Of a stretch of 64,000 nt of DNA, positions 29,604 to 37,687 are shown one piece after another. The stretch comes from Mesorhizobium sp. PAMC28654 (GTDB taxonomy: Bacteria > Pseudomonadota > Alphaproteobacteria > Rhizobiales > Rhizobiaceae): the NCBI RefSeq assembly GCF_020616515.1, contig NZ_CP085135.1, forward strand, positions 4,154,001 through 4,218,000, given 5' to 3'. The stretch's first letter is position 1, and the number at the start of each line of letters is the position of its first letter. The notes beneath the pieces are model-generated. The model did not search any database and was not told the origin of the DNA. It saw only the letters and a program-made list of their open reading frames with translations. The translations under genes and the position numbers were made by a program.

Positions 29604-30416
29604 ATGGCAACGACGCCATCGACCACCAAACCCGACTTCCCCTGGTGGCTCGCGGTCGCCGTGGCCATCGCGGCCGCGGTGGCCGTCTTCGTCGCGAGCA
29701 GTGATCTCTACACCCAGGTTTTCGCCACTGTCGCCAAGGGCATCGGCGTCACCGTCTTCGTCACGGTGGTCGCCTTCGCATTGGCGTCGACGATAGGACT
29801 CGGCATCGCGCTGATGGGGCTTTCGGGCTCGCGATGGCTGCGGCAGATCGCCCGCTTCTATGTCGAGATCATCCGAGGCGTGCCGATCCTGGTGCTGCTG
29901 TTCTGGATCGCCTTCGTCGGTGCGCCGGCCTTCGTCGCGGCCTGGAACGCGGTGACGGCGCCGCTGCAGAGTGCCGGCCTGTTGGGCGAGTTGCTGGTGC
30001 GCGACGTGTCGTTGCTGTGGCGCGCCATCATGGCGCTGACCATCGGCTATTCGGCCTTCATCTCGGAGGTTTTCCGGGCCGGCATCCAGGCGGTCGAGAA
30101 AGGCCAGATCGAGGCGGCCAAGGCGCTGGGGCTGACGCGCGCGCAGCGTTTCCGGCTGATCGTGTTTCCGCAAGCCATACGCACCATCCTGCCGCCGCTC
30201 GGCAATGATTTTGTCGCCCTGGTCAAGGATTCCTCGCTGGTCTCGGTGCTCGGCGTCGCTGACATCACGCAGATGGGCAAGGTGTACGCCGCCGGCTCCT
30301 TCCGCTTCTTCGAGACCTATTCGATCGTCGCCTATATCTATCTCATCCTGACCGTCAGCCTGTCGCTGGCGCTCAGGGCGCTGGAGCGACGGCTGCGCCA
30401 TCAGCACGAGCAATAG
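29604..30416 (+). CDS. Amino-acid ABC transporter permease
   Basis: A 270-residue HisMQ-type permease with an N-terminal hydrophobic segment and about five more helices. VEIIRGVPILVLLFWIAF is the typical RGxP region. The ATPase-contacting EAA loop is GQIEAAKALGLTRAQRFRLI followed by FPQAIRTILPPLGNDF. It pairs with the binding protein upstream. A normal system needs a second permease or a homodimer and an ATPase; none is adjacent, since a methyltransferase follows. Confidence 0.92.
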   Translation: MATTPSTTKPDFPWWLAVAVAIAAAVAVFVASSDLYTQVFATVAKGIGVTVFVTVVAFALASTIGLGIALMGLSGSRWLRQIARFYVEIIRGVPILVLLFWIAFVGAPAFVAAWNAVTAPLQSAGLLGELLVRDVSLLWRAIMALTIGYSAFISEVFRAGIQAVEKGQIEAAKALGLTRAQRFRLIVFPQAIRTILPPLGNDFVALVKDSSLVSVLGVADITQMGKVYAAGSFRFFETYSIVAYIYLILTVSLSLALRALERRLRHQHEQ

Positions 30417-30472
30417 CGCGCAGGCAAGGACGGCGTTACGATCATGGCCACACATCTCGTTTGGGAGGTCTC

Positions 30473-31108
30473 ATGATCGTCGACAAAGCCAATGCGGCAC
30501 TGAATTCCGTCTATGGCGCCGATACGCCGGAAACGCTGGCCGAGGCCTATGCCGCATGGGCCGCGACCTATGACAGCGAGACCGCTTCGCTGGGCTATCT
30601 CTTGCCGTTCCTGATCACCGCCTGGGTGGCGCGCCACGTGCCATCCGGTGAAGGCCCGCTTCTCGATGCCGGCTGCGGCACCGGCCTGTCGGGGCCATCG
30701 CTGAAGGCGCTGGGCTACGCCGACATCGCCGGGCTCGACCTGTCGGACGACATGCTGAAGATCGCCGGCAGCCGCAATAGCTACGGCGAGTTGAAACAGG
30801 CGATGCTGGGCGGGCCGCTGCCTTGGCCGGACGGGCATTTCCGCGCTTTCTTCTCCACCGGCGTGTTCACCATCAGCCATGCGCCGGCGTCGGGCCTGCA
30901 CGAACTGGTGCGCATCACCCGCAAGGGCGGCCATGCCATCTTCACGGTGCGCGACCAGGTGTTCGAGAGCGGCGGCTTTCAGGCCGTGTTCGATGAACTC
31001 ACGACGGCGAACAAATGGGGGCTCGTCGAGCAAAGCCCGTGGTTCCGCTGCTATGCCATTGCCGAGCCTGATGCCTTGGTGAAGACTTTCGTCTTCGAAG
31101 TGATCTGA
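30473..31108 (+). CDS. Class I SAM-dependent methyltransferase (METTL27/WBSCR27-like)
   Basis: A 211-residue protein. The N-terminal region AEAYAAWAATYDSETASLGY and motif I LLDAGCGTGLSGPSLKALGY, then IAGLDLSDDMLKIA, are clear for a SAM methyltransferase, with FFSTGVFTISHAP as motif IV. The general pattern resembles WBSCR27-type proteins, whose substrate is unknown. GGGAGG lies four bases before the chosen ATG; the longer frame begins at a TTG at 30461. Confidence 0.85.
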   Translation: MIVDKANAALNSVYGADTPETLAEAYAAWAATYDSETASLGYLLPFLITAWVARHVPSGEGPLLDAGCGTGLSGPSLKALGYADIAGLDLSDDMLKIAGSRNSYGELKQAMLGGPLPWPDGHFRAFFSTGVFTISHAPASGLHELVRITRKGGHAIFTVRDQVFESGGFQAVFDELTTANKWGLVEQSPWFRCYAIAEPDALVKTFVFEVI

Positions 31109-31117
31109 GGGGCGCAT

Positions 31118-31145
31118 CTTCCCTTCTCCCCAGGGGAGAAGGAAG
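31118..31145. repeat. Hairpin after the methyltransferase gene
   Basis: CTTCCCTTCTCCCC and its complement GGGGAGAAGGAAG are separated by one base. There is no T run on the plus strand. It may be a mobile short palindrome or an mRNA end. Confidence 0.5.
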
Positions 31146-31192
31146 AACCCGCGCGTGACACGCCGCAATTGCCGAAAACCCAAAACATTGGT

Positions 31193-31321
31193 ATGAGCCA
31201 CGCCATGGAAGAGCTTTTTGGCGATCCGGCTTACAAGGGGTTCGTGCTGCAGGACAGAAAACGCCTGCCGTCGCGATTCTCCGCGCGCCTGTCCGGCGCG
31301 TTGACCAGCCGACTTAGCTAG
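31193..31321 (+). CDS. Possible 42-residue small protein upstream of leuC
   Basis: A short frame starting MSHAMEELFGDPAYKGFVLQ and ending in a basic SRFSARLSGALTSRLS tail. It sits alone in the 282-base spacer between the methyltransferase gene and leuC and looks more protein-like than the other short frames there. No Shine-Dalgarno is obvious, and it has no leucine run, so it is not a classical leucine attenuator. I do not recognise it. Confidence 0.3.
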   Translation: MSHAMEELFGDPAYKGFVLQDRKRLPSRFSARLSGALTSRLS

Positions 31322-31390
31322 GCCGGTTTTGCCGGGCGAAGGCCTCCGGCGTCTGCCTCTTCCCATTTCCAAATCGACGGATTTACGCAC

Positions 31391-32800
31391 ATGAGCGCAC
31401 CGCGCACCCTCTACGACAAGATTTTCGACGACCACATCGTCGACCGCCAGGATGACGGCACCTGCCTGCTCTACATCGACCGCCACCTCGTCCACGAAGT
31501 GACCAGCCCGCAGGCTTTCGAAGGCCTGCGCTTGAGCGGCAGAAAAGTCCGGCATCCAGAAAAGACGCTGGCCGTGGTCGATCACAATGTCTCGACCTCG
31601 CCCGAGCGCAAGTTCGGCATCAAGAACGAGGAAAGCCGCATCCAGGTCGAGGCGCTTGCCAAGAACGCCAAGGATTTTGGCGTCGAATATTATTCCGAGA
31701 ACGATATCCGCCAGGGCATCGTCCACATCATCGGCCCGGAGCAGGGCTTTACCTTGCCCGGCATGACCATCGTCTGCGGTGACAGCCATACCTCCACGCA
31801 TGGCGCATTCGGTGCCTTGGCGCATGGTATCGGCACGTCGGAAGTCGAGCATGTGTTGGCGACCCAAACGCTGATCCAGCGCAAGGCCAAGAACATGCTG
31901 GTGCGCGTCGACGGCCAGCTGCCGGAAGGCGTCACCGCCAAGGACATCATCCTGGCCATCATCGGCGAGATCGGCACCGCCGGCGGCACCGGCTATGTCA
32001 TCGAGTATGCCGGCGAGGCGATCCGCGCGCTGTCGATGGAAGGCCGCATGACGATCTGCAACATGTCGATCGAAGGCGGCGCGCGCGCCGGCCTGATCGC
32101 CGCTGATGAAACGACCTTCGCTTATGTCAAGGACAAGCCCCGCGCGCCGAAGGGCGCGGCCTGGGATGCCGCGCTCGAATACTGGAAGACCTTGCAGTCC
32201 GACGAGGGCGCGCATTTCGACAAGGTGATCGTGCTCGACGCGACCAAACTGCCGCCGATCGTCTCCTGGGGCTCCTCGCCCGAGGATGTCGTTTCGGTAC
32301 AGGGCATCGTGCCGAATCCGGAGGATATCACCGACGAGAACAAGCGCACCTCCAAGCAACGCGCGCTCGACTATATGGGCCTGACGCCGGGAACCAAGAT
32401 CACCGACATTTCGCTCGACCGCGTCTTCATCGGCTCCTGCACCAATGGCCGCATCGAGGACCTGCGCGCCGTCGCCAAGGTGGTCGAAGGCAAGAAGGTC
32501 AGCGCGCATGTCGATGCCATGATCGTGCCGGGTTCCGGCCTGGTCAAGGAACAGGCGGAAGCCGAAGGTCTCGACAAGATCTTCCTCGCCGCCGGCTTCG
32601 ACTGGCGCGAGCCGGGCTGCTCGATGTGCCTGGCCATGAACGACGACCGGCTGAAGCCGCATGAACGCTGCGCCTCGACCTCGAACCGCAATTTCGAGGG
32701 CCGGCAGGGTTTCAAGGGCCGCACCCATCTGGTGTCGCCGGCAATGGCGGCGGCTGCGGCGATCGCCGGCCACTTCGTCGACATCCGCGACTGGAAATAG
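31391..32800 (+). CDS. leuC: 3-Isopropylmalate dehydratase large subunit
   Basis: A 469-residue aconitase-family protein of leucine biosynthesis. It starts [18 protein letters not shown]. The 4Fe-4S cluster ligands are in [13 protein letters not shown] and [13 protein letters not shown], and active-site blocks include [20 protein letters not shown] and [10 protein letters not shown]. It isomerises 2-isopropylmalate to 3-isopropylmalate with LeuD, which is not next to it. GACGGA lies nine bases before the ATG. An excellent terminator follows, so it is transcribed alone or ends its unit. Confidence 0.97.
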   Translation: MSAPRTLYDKIFDDHIVDRQDDGTCLLYIDRHLVHEVTSPQAFEGLRLSGRKVRHPEKTLAVVDHNVSTSPERKFGIKNEESRIQVEALAKNAKDFGVEYYSENDIRQGIVHIIGPEQGFTLPGMTIVCGDSHTSTHGAFGALAHGIGTSEVEHVLATQTLIQRKAKNMLVRVDGQLPEGVTAKDIILAIIGEIGTAGGTGYVIEYAGEAIRALSMEGRMTICNMSIEGGARAGLIAADETTFAYVKDKPRAPKGAAWDAALEYWKTLQSDEGAHFDKVIVLDATKLPPIVSWGSSPEDVVSVQGIVPNPEDITDENKRTSKQRALDYMGLTPGTKITDISLDRVFIGSCTNGRIEDLRAVAKVVEGKKVSAHVDAMIVPGSGLVKEQAEAEGLDKIFLAAGFDWREPGCSMCLAMNDDRLKPHERCASTSNRNFEGRQGFKGRTHLVSPAMAAAAAIAGHFVDIRDWK

Positions 32801-32826
32801 CTTTGGCCTTCGATGCCAGTGACAGG

Positions 32827-32861
32827 GGCCCGGACCGCACAGCGGTTCGGGCCTTTTTCTT
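32827..32861 (+). terminator. Intrinsic terminator after leuC
   Basis: A 12-base stem GGCCCGGACCGC / GCGGTTCGGGCC with one G-T pair and a three-base loop, followed by TTTTTCTT. It begins 26 bases after the leuC stop. Confidence 0.93.
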
Positions 32862-33025
32862 GGTCTGACACCTTGCGCTGACCGCACGCGATCGTGAACA
32901 CCGGAATCCGCGTAAACGGCCAGGTTTCGGCTGCATCCGCAGTGTCTTTCCGGTTGCGCTTAACGGCTTGTTTGGGCTTGCGCCTTATGGTCTTCCCTCA
33001 CGGAAGCGAGGGGAAGTAGGGTCTT

Positions 33026-34222
33026 TTGGACGTCGGACTGTTCATAGCGCTGCTCAACCCGACGATCGCGCTCGCGCTCGGCGCCGCCTTCCTCGTGCTT
33101 TGGTCCTATCAGCGCCATAGACCCTACCTGGCCGTGCTGGGCGCAAGCTATTCCGTGTCGGCCGGCGGCTTCCTGTTCCAGTATTTCACGCTGCCTTTCG
33201 GCATGGCGCTCACCAAGCTGGTCTCCAACCTGTGCTTTACTTTCGCAGGCAGCTGCCTCGTCGGTGCGATCGTCGCCCGCTATGGCCGCAAGGTGCCCTT
33301 TGCGGCAATCGGCACGCTGATGGTTGGCGGCCTGGTCGCGTTCTGCTGGTTCATGTTCGTTCAGCCCGACCTGACGTGGCGTATCTATGCGATGAATTTT
33401 GCCTTTGGCGGCCTGGGGCTGCTTGCCGCCGCCGAATTGCGCCCGGTTCGAAACAATGGCCCGACGGAAATGATCCTGTTCGTGCTGTCGCTGATGTCGG
33501 CGGTCAACTTCTTCGTGCGAACGATCATCATCGTGGCCATCCACGGCCCCTTCACCAGCTACGACGGGTTCTATGGCTCGTCCTACTGGACGACGGCGCT
33601 GCTGTCGCATGCGCTGCTGTCGCTGCTCATCGCGCTCTGCCTTTTCACCGCCGCCGCGCTCGATGTGATGAAGGCGCTGAAGACCGAGACCTATACGGAT
33701 CCGCTGTCGGGTCTTCTCAACCGTCGCGGCTTCGAGGAACGCGCGGCTCACCTCTTGCAACGCTGCGCCGCGGCTAGATTCCCGGTGGCGCTGGTGCTGG
33801 CCGACCTCGATCATTTCAAGCTGCTGAACGATGTGCATGGACACGCGGCGGGAGATCGGGTGATCGCCGACTTTGCCGCCAAGCTTCGCACGGCCGCGGG
33901 TGCCCGAGGGGTTGCCGGCCGCGTCGGCGGCGAGGAATTCGCGGTGCTGCTGCCGTTGACCGATCTCGGGGCGGCGCGGCTGTTCGCCGAAGCCATTCGC
34001 GTCCTGTATTCAGCGGGAGGCGTGGATGGGCTTCCTCCGGGCACCAGGGTGACGGCGAGTTTTGGCGTGGCGGCCCGCACCGGGGAGGAGGGGCTGGAGC
34101 CGTTGATGCGTCGCGCCGATGAGGCCCTCTACAAAGCCAAGAAGAACGGCCGCGACAGCGTGCGGCTGTCCTACGAGCGGCCGGAAGCGGCCTTCGTCGC
34201 GGAGTCGTACAAGGCCAGCTGA
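33026..34222 (+). CDS. Membrane-bound GGDEF diguanylate cyclase
   Basis: A 398-residue protein. Residues 1 to about 215 hold six or so transmembrane segments with no named sensor domain. The GGDEF domain follows, starting TDPLSGLLNRRGFEERA, with ALVLADLDHFKLLND and the active-site GGEEF at residues 301-305, so it should make cyclic di-GMP. The RxxD inhibitory site expected five residues before GGEEF is absent. The start is a TTG with AGGG just upstream; no good ATG precedes the first helix. A paralogue follows 76 bases downstream. Confidence 0.9.
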   Translation: MDVGLFIALLNPTIALALGAAFLVLWSYQRHRPYLAVLGASYSVSAGGFLFQYFTLPFGMALTKLVSNLCFTFAGSCLVGAIVARYGRKVPFAAIGTLMVGGLVAFCWFMFVQPDLTWRIYAMNFAFGGLGLLAAAELRPVRNNGPTEMILFVLSLMSAVNFFVRTIIIVAIHGPFTSYDGFYGSSYWTTALLSHALLSLLIALCLFTAAALDVMKALKTETYTDPLSGLLNRRGFEERAAHLLQRCAAARFPVALVLADLDHFKLLNDVHGHAAGDRVIADFAAKLRTAAGARGVAGRVGGEEFAVLLPLTDLGAARLFAEAIRVLYSAGGVDGLPPGTRVTASFGVAARTGEEGLEPLMRRADEALYKAKKNGRDSVRLSYERPEAAFVAESYKAS

Positions 34223-34298
34223 CCCCAGGGAATTCCGTGCCGCGTTAACGTCTTTTTCGCCCGTCGGTGATTTGGTGCCGGACGGAGTCCGAAGCCAT

Positions 34299-35498
34299 AT
34301 GGGCAGTGCAGATTATATCCTTGCGATCAACCTGGTCGTCGCCGGCCTGCTGGCCGCGGCCTTCATGACGATCGCCGTCCATGACGTGGGCCGTGTCTCG
34401 GCGCGCTGGCTGGCGTTCGGCTATGTGCTTGGCATGGCCTATTTCGCCATCGAATTCAGCATTCCGTCCTTCGACAATGCGCGGCCGGTGGTGGTTGCCG
34501 CTTTTGCCGCCTTCCTCGGCGCCACCATCGCCTTCAATGGCGGGCTCGCCCATAAATACGGCGTTTCGCCGCCTTGGCCGCAGATGCTCCTCTTCCTGTT
34601 TGCGGCGACTGTCGCGGTGTATTTCGTGCAGGATCTGCCGCGCCAGTCATTCATCCGCATGATGGCGTACCAGTTCCCCTACGCCGTCATGCAGTTTGTC
34701 GGCCTTGGCATCGTCTGGTCATCCAGGCAAAGACGCGACCGCCTCGACCATATATTAATGGCCGTTCTGGCGGCCAGCGCCCTGCAGTTCCTGAGCAAGC
34801 CGTTCATCGCGCATGCGCTGGGCGGCTGGGGCGCCAATCCGCAGGTCTATCTGCAGAGCAGCTATGCGCTGGTATCGCAGTCGCTCGGCACCATGTTCGG
34901 CCTGGCGATCGCCCTGCTGATTCTTGTCATCCTGGTTCGCGACCTGCTGGCCGAGGTGATGTCGAAGTCGGAGACGGACACGCTCTCGCGGCTGCTCAAC
35001 CGTGGCGGCTTCGAGCGCCATGCGGAGCTGGCGCTGTGCGGCGCCGCGCGCCAGGGCATTCCGGTCGCCCTGGTGATCGCTGACCTCGACCATTTCAAGA
35101 GCATCAATGACAGTTTCGGTCATGCCTCGGGCGACCGGGTCATCGAGGCTTTCGCGGGTTTCCTGCGCGATGCTGCCGCCGACCATCACGTTGCCGGTCG
35201 GATCGGCGGCGAGGAATTCGCCATCATCCTGCCGGGAACAAACATGGCCGCCGCCCGGCTCTTCGCCGAAGGCACGCGGAGCGCTTTCGGCGCGCTGCCC
35301 GTTGATGGACTTCCATCGGAACATCGCTGCACGGCAAGCTTCGGCGTTGCTGAACTTCATGTGGGCGAGGGGTTCGCCGATCTGATGCGGCGTGCCGACG
35401 AGGCCCTCTACCAGGCTAAGAATGGCGGGCGCGACTGCGTGCGGATTTCATCCGGCCCGGCAGGTGGACGATCGGCGATGGCGGCAAACGCCGGATAG
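34299..35498 (+). CDS. Membrane-bound GGDEF diguanylate cyclase (paralogue)
   Basis: A 399-residue protein of the same architecture as the upstream gene: about six membrane segments in residues 5-215, then a GGDEF domain with TDTLSRLLNRGGFERHAE, VIADLDHFKSINDSFGHASG and GGEEF at residues 303-307. It also lacks the RxxD inhibitory site. The ATG at 34299 is chosen because the first helix begins there; GGAG lies 11 bases upstream. The pair looks like a tandem duplication that has diverged. It converges on a small secreted-protein gene with two bases between the stops. Confidence 0.9.
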   Translation: MGSADYILAINLVVAGLLAAAFMTIAVHDVGRVSARWLAFGYVLGMAYFAIEFSIPSFDNARPVVVAAFAAFLGATIAFNGGLAHKYGVSPPWPQMLLFLFAATVAVYFVQDLPRQSFIRMMAYQFPYAVMQFVGLGIVWSSRQRRDRLDHILMAVLAASALQFLSKPFIAHALGGWGANPQVYLQSSYALVSQSLGTMFGLAIALLILVILVRDLLAEVMSKSETDTLSRLLNRGGFERHAELALCGAARQGIPVALVIADLDHFKSINDSFGHASGDRVIEAFAGFLRDAAADHHVAGRIGGEEFAIILPGTNMAAARLFAEGTRSAFGALPVDGLPSEHRCTASFGVAELHVGEGFADLMRRADEALYQAKNGGRDCVRISSGPAGGRSAMAANAG

Positions 35499-35500
35499 TC

Positions 35501-35863
35501 TCAGCGGCAGGGCGTGAGGTCTGGCATCTCGCCATCCGACAGGCCGTACATGTAACTGCGGCCTTTCACGAAAGCCGGTGGCCGGTAGCAGTCGTTGCCG
35601 CTGATGGGGTCGCCCGATTCGTTCTGGTAGAGCACCTTGGGCTGGCCGGCGCTGGTGTAGGCCGAAAGTTCCTTGGCGAGCTTGCCTTCGCCAACGAGGA
35701 TGCGCTTGTAGCCAGCGGCACTTTCGATGACGAGATTGCCAAAGGAATCGGCGTACACGTGGTCCCGGGTGTTTGTGCCTGCGATGGCGGGCGCCGCGAA
35801 GCCAACGGCCATGGCTGACATGATGAGCGCGCAAAGGCGCTGGCTGGTCGATTTCGAACGCAT
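35501..35863 (-). CDS. Small secreted hypothetical protein
   Basis: A 120-residue protein with a signal peptide (MRSKSTSQRLCALIMSAMAV, cleavage after PAIAG). The mature part contains DSFGNLVIESAAGYKRILVG and two cysteines (NDCYRPPAF and a C-terminal PCR). I do not know the family. GGAGG lies five bases before the ATG. A perfect CtrA-type box lies about 85 bases upstream of the start, in the spacer shared with the divergent MliC-like gene. Confidence 0.72.
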   Translation of the reverse strand: MRSKSTSQRLCALIMSAMAVGFAAPAIAGTNTRDHVYADSFGNLVIESAAGYKRILVGEGKLAKELSAYTSAGQPKVLYQNESGDPISGNDCYRPPAFVKGRSYMYGLSDGEMPDLTPCR

Positions 35864-36166
35864 TGCGTCCTCCAACTTCCTGTTGACCTCGATCGCGGAA
35901 AAGCGGTTTCGCCGGATCACGATCTGAAACGAGTTCGAATCAGAAATTAACCTTTTATTAACCTTTGTTAAGGGGGTGCGCGTTTTCCGCGCCATGTCCT
36001 TTCGAACATGGTTAATTTTCGCCGGCCGGGAACGCCGCTGGCCATCATTCGGCCATGCTTGCCCGCACCATCGCGCCGGGCATCGTATTCGGTCGCGAAG
36101 CGGTGCCGGGGAACCTTGATCTTGAGCAAGCATCGCGGCTAGTCTGATGCGTGGGGAGGACAGCAT
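35864..36166. other. Divergent intergenic region with AT-rich core
   Basis: A 303-base spacer between two small secreted-protein genes. Apart from the CtrA-type box it holds an AT-rich stretch (35925-35972) and a third TTAA six bases after the box. I see no coding frame worth calling. Confidence 0.5.
35947..35962. promoter_or_regulatory. CtrA-type binding site
   Basis: TTAACCTTTTATTAAC matches the alphaproteobacterial CtrA consensus TTAA-N7-TTAAC exactly. It lies between divergent genes for two small secreted proteins, nearer to the minus-strand gene. Confidence 0.6.
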
Positions 36167-36553
36167 ATGGCGTTACGCCGGTCATTTCGGGTGACGCTCG
36201 TGCTGTTGCCGGCGTTGATTGCCGCGGCCCGCGTGCCGGAGACCAATGCACCAAAGGCGGGCAACAAGGTCACCCAGGCGGTCTCGCTTGCTCCGACCGC
36301 CACCACCACCGACGTGTCCGCGCCACAGCCGCGCACCGCGAGCTACAGATGCGCGGATGGCGGCATGATGACCATCGAGAACCTCGGCACGTCGGTGCAT
36401 GTCGTGGAGCCCAATGGCGCCAGCGAGGACCTGCCGGCGTCGCCGGCCAATCAGAGCAGCCGCTATGGCCAGGCCCATGACGCGATCGTGATCGACGGCC
36501 GCGAGGCGCTGGTGATGAAGGGCGGCAAGACGCCGCTGACCTGCACCCGCTGA
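36167..36553 (+). CDS. Secreted MliC-like protein (putative lysozyme inhibitor domain)
   Basis: A 128-residue protein with a signal peptide (MALRRSFRVTLVLLPALIAA) and a Thr/Pro-rich linker. The C-terminal domain runs from SYRCADGGMMTIENLG to SSRYGQAHDAIVIDGREALV and KTPLTCTR. The two cysteines, the SxRY stretch and the length resemble MliC/PliC periplasmic inhibitors of C-type lysozyme. There is no lipobox cysteine, so it would be soluble. GGGGAGG precedes the ATG. The assignment rests on pattern only. Confidence 0.65.
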   Translation: MALRRSFRVTLVLLPALIAAARVPETNAPKAGNKVTQAVSLAPTATTTDVSAPQPRTASYRCADGGMMTIENLGTSVHVVEPNGASEDLPASPANQSSRYGQAHDAIVIDGREALVMKGGKTPLTCTR

Positions 36554-36865
36554 TCGGCATGGTTTGAGATTCAAGTGATGCCGGCCTGCAAACGGCGCGG
36601 CCTGACCTTTATCTCAATACATCGCGCCAGCCGTTGGACCATGCGAATATACCGCACTGCAGCGATATCGAGCCAGCTCTGGCCGCCAGCCTAATCGATT
36701 GAAGCGAAATCAGCCGTTTATTCAGACTAAATTACGTTTTCGAAACGGTTTTCCGGCTTTGACGCGGTGCAAAAAGAGCATTAGAAACCGGCTGTCCGAA
36801 GTCGCGTCCGGAAGCGGTCATGCCGCATTTCCACCTGAGGCAGGAGACGCCGAACTGGGGGAGCC
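36554..36865. other. Intergenic region upstream of sdhC
   Basis: A 312-base spacer before the succinate dehydrogenase operon. Its first third is a palindromic repeat (36563-36629); the remainder, AT-rich around 36710-36760, should hold the sdh promoter, but no boxes stand out. No coding frame is supported. Confidence 0.5.
36563..36629. repeat. Shortened copy of the 148-bp palindromic element
   Basis: It contains GATTCAAGTGATGCCGGCCT and, after a deletion of the middle, CGCGGCCTGACCTTTATCTCAAT. Both ends match the element at 60987-61134, which carries about 80 more bases in the centre. Confidence 0.65.
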
Positions 36866-37285
36866 ATGAGCAAATCACCAGCCACCCGCGAATTTGCAAG
36901 ACGTGAACGGCCGCTTTCGCCGCATCTGACCGTGTACCGGCCGCCGATCACCATGACGATGTCGATCATCCATCGCATCACGGGCGGCGCGCTTTATTTC
37001 GGAACGCTGCTGGTCGCCATATGGCTGATCGCGGCGGCGGGTTCCAGATCGACCTTCGATCTTGTTAACTGGGCGTTCGGTTCCTGGCTGGGACAGCTGG
37101 TGCTGTTCGGCTACACATGGGCGCTGATGCAGCACATGCTAGGTGGCGTCCGCCACCTGATCTGGGACACCGGCGCCGGTCTCGAAAAGCACACGGCCTC
37201 CAGGATCGCCTGGGCAACGCTCGCCGGCTCGATCCTGCTGACGCTGCTGATCTGGATTGCCGGCTACATGGCGCGGGGAGTCTGA
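36866..37285 (+). CDS. sdhC: Succinate dehydrogenase cytochrome b556 subunit
   Basis: A 139-residue membrane anchor with three transmembrane helices. It starts [20 protein letters not shown], and [20 protein letters not shown] holds the serine and arginine of the quinone site. The heme-ligand histidine is in [15 protein letters not shown]. It binds heme b and ubiquinone with SdhD. GGGGGAG is immediately before the ATG. The sdhD ATG follows after two bases. Confidence 0.95.
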   Translation: MSKSPATREFARRERPLSPHLTVYRPPITMTMSIIHRITGGALYFGTLLVAIWLIAAAGSRSTFDLVNWAFGSWLGQLVLFGYTWALMQHMLGGVRHLIWDTGAGLEKHTASRIAWATLAGSILLTLLIWIAGYMARGV

Positions 37286-37287
37286 TC

Positions 37288-37683
37288 ATGAGCGGCAAGA
37301 ACACCGACATGCGCACGCCGCTGGGCAAGGTCCGCGGTCTCGGCTCCGCCCGCGAAGGCACGCAGCATTTCTGGCGCCAACGCCTCACCGCGATCGCCAA
37401 CATTCCGCTGATGCTGTTCTTCGTCGGCTTCCTGGTCGCGCTGAACGGCGCCGGCTACGAACATGTGCGGGCGGCGCTCGCCAATCCCTTCGTCGCGCTG
37501 ATCATCATACTGGTTGTTGTCTCCGGCCTCACCCATATGCGGCTCGGCATGCAGGTGATCATCGAGGATTACATCCATGGCGAGGGCATGAAGCTGGCGC
37601 TGATCGCACTCAACACATTCTTTACCATAGCGGTCGGCGTCGCCTCGATCTTCGCCCTGCTCAAACTGGCATTCGGAGGCTGA
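37288..37683 (+). CDS. sdhD: Succinate dehydrogenase membrane anchor subunit
   Basis: A 131-residue anchor with three transmembrane helices (around residues 29-50, 59-80 and 96-118). It starts [20 protein letters not shown], and [17 protein letters not shown] holds the usual heme histidine and quinone-site aspartate and tyrosine. The frame is open upstream inside sdhC, but this ATG, two bases after the sdhC stop, gives the family length. It is followed by sdhA at four bases. Confidence 0.94.
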   Translation: MSGKNTDMRTPLGKVRGLGSAREGTQHFWRQRLTAIANIPLMLFFVGFLVALNGAGYEHVRAALANPFVALIIILVVVSGLTHMRLGMQVIIEDYIHGEGMKLALIALNTFFTIAVGVASIFALLKLAFGG

Positions 37684-37687
37684 CATT

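Noticed and set aside
30401-32887. An 828-codon minus-strand frame
   Set aside because: It runs antisense to a methyltransferase gene and leuC, crosses several gene boundaries and has no domain signature.
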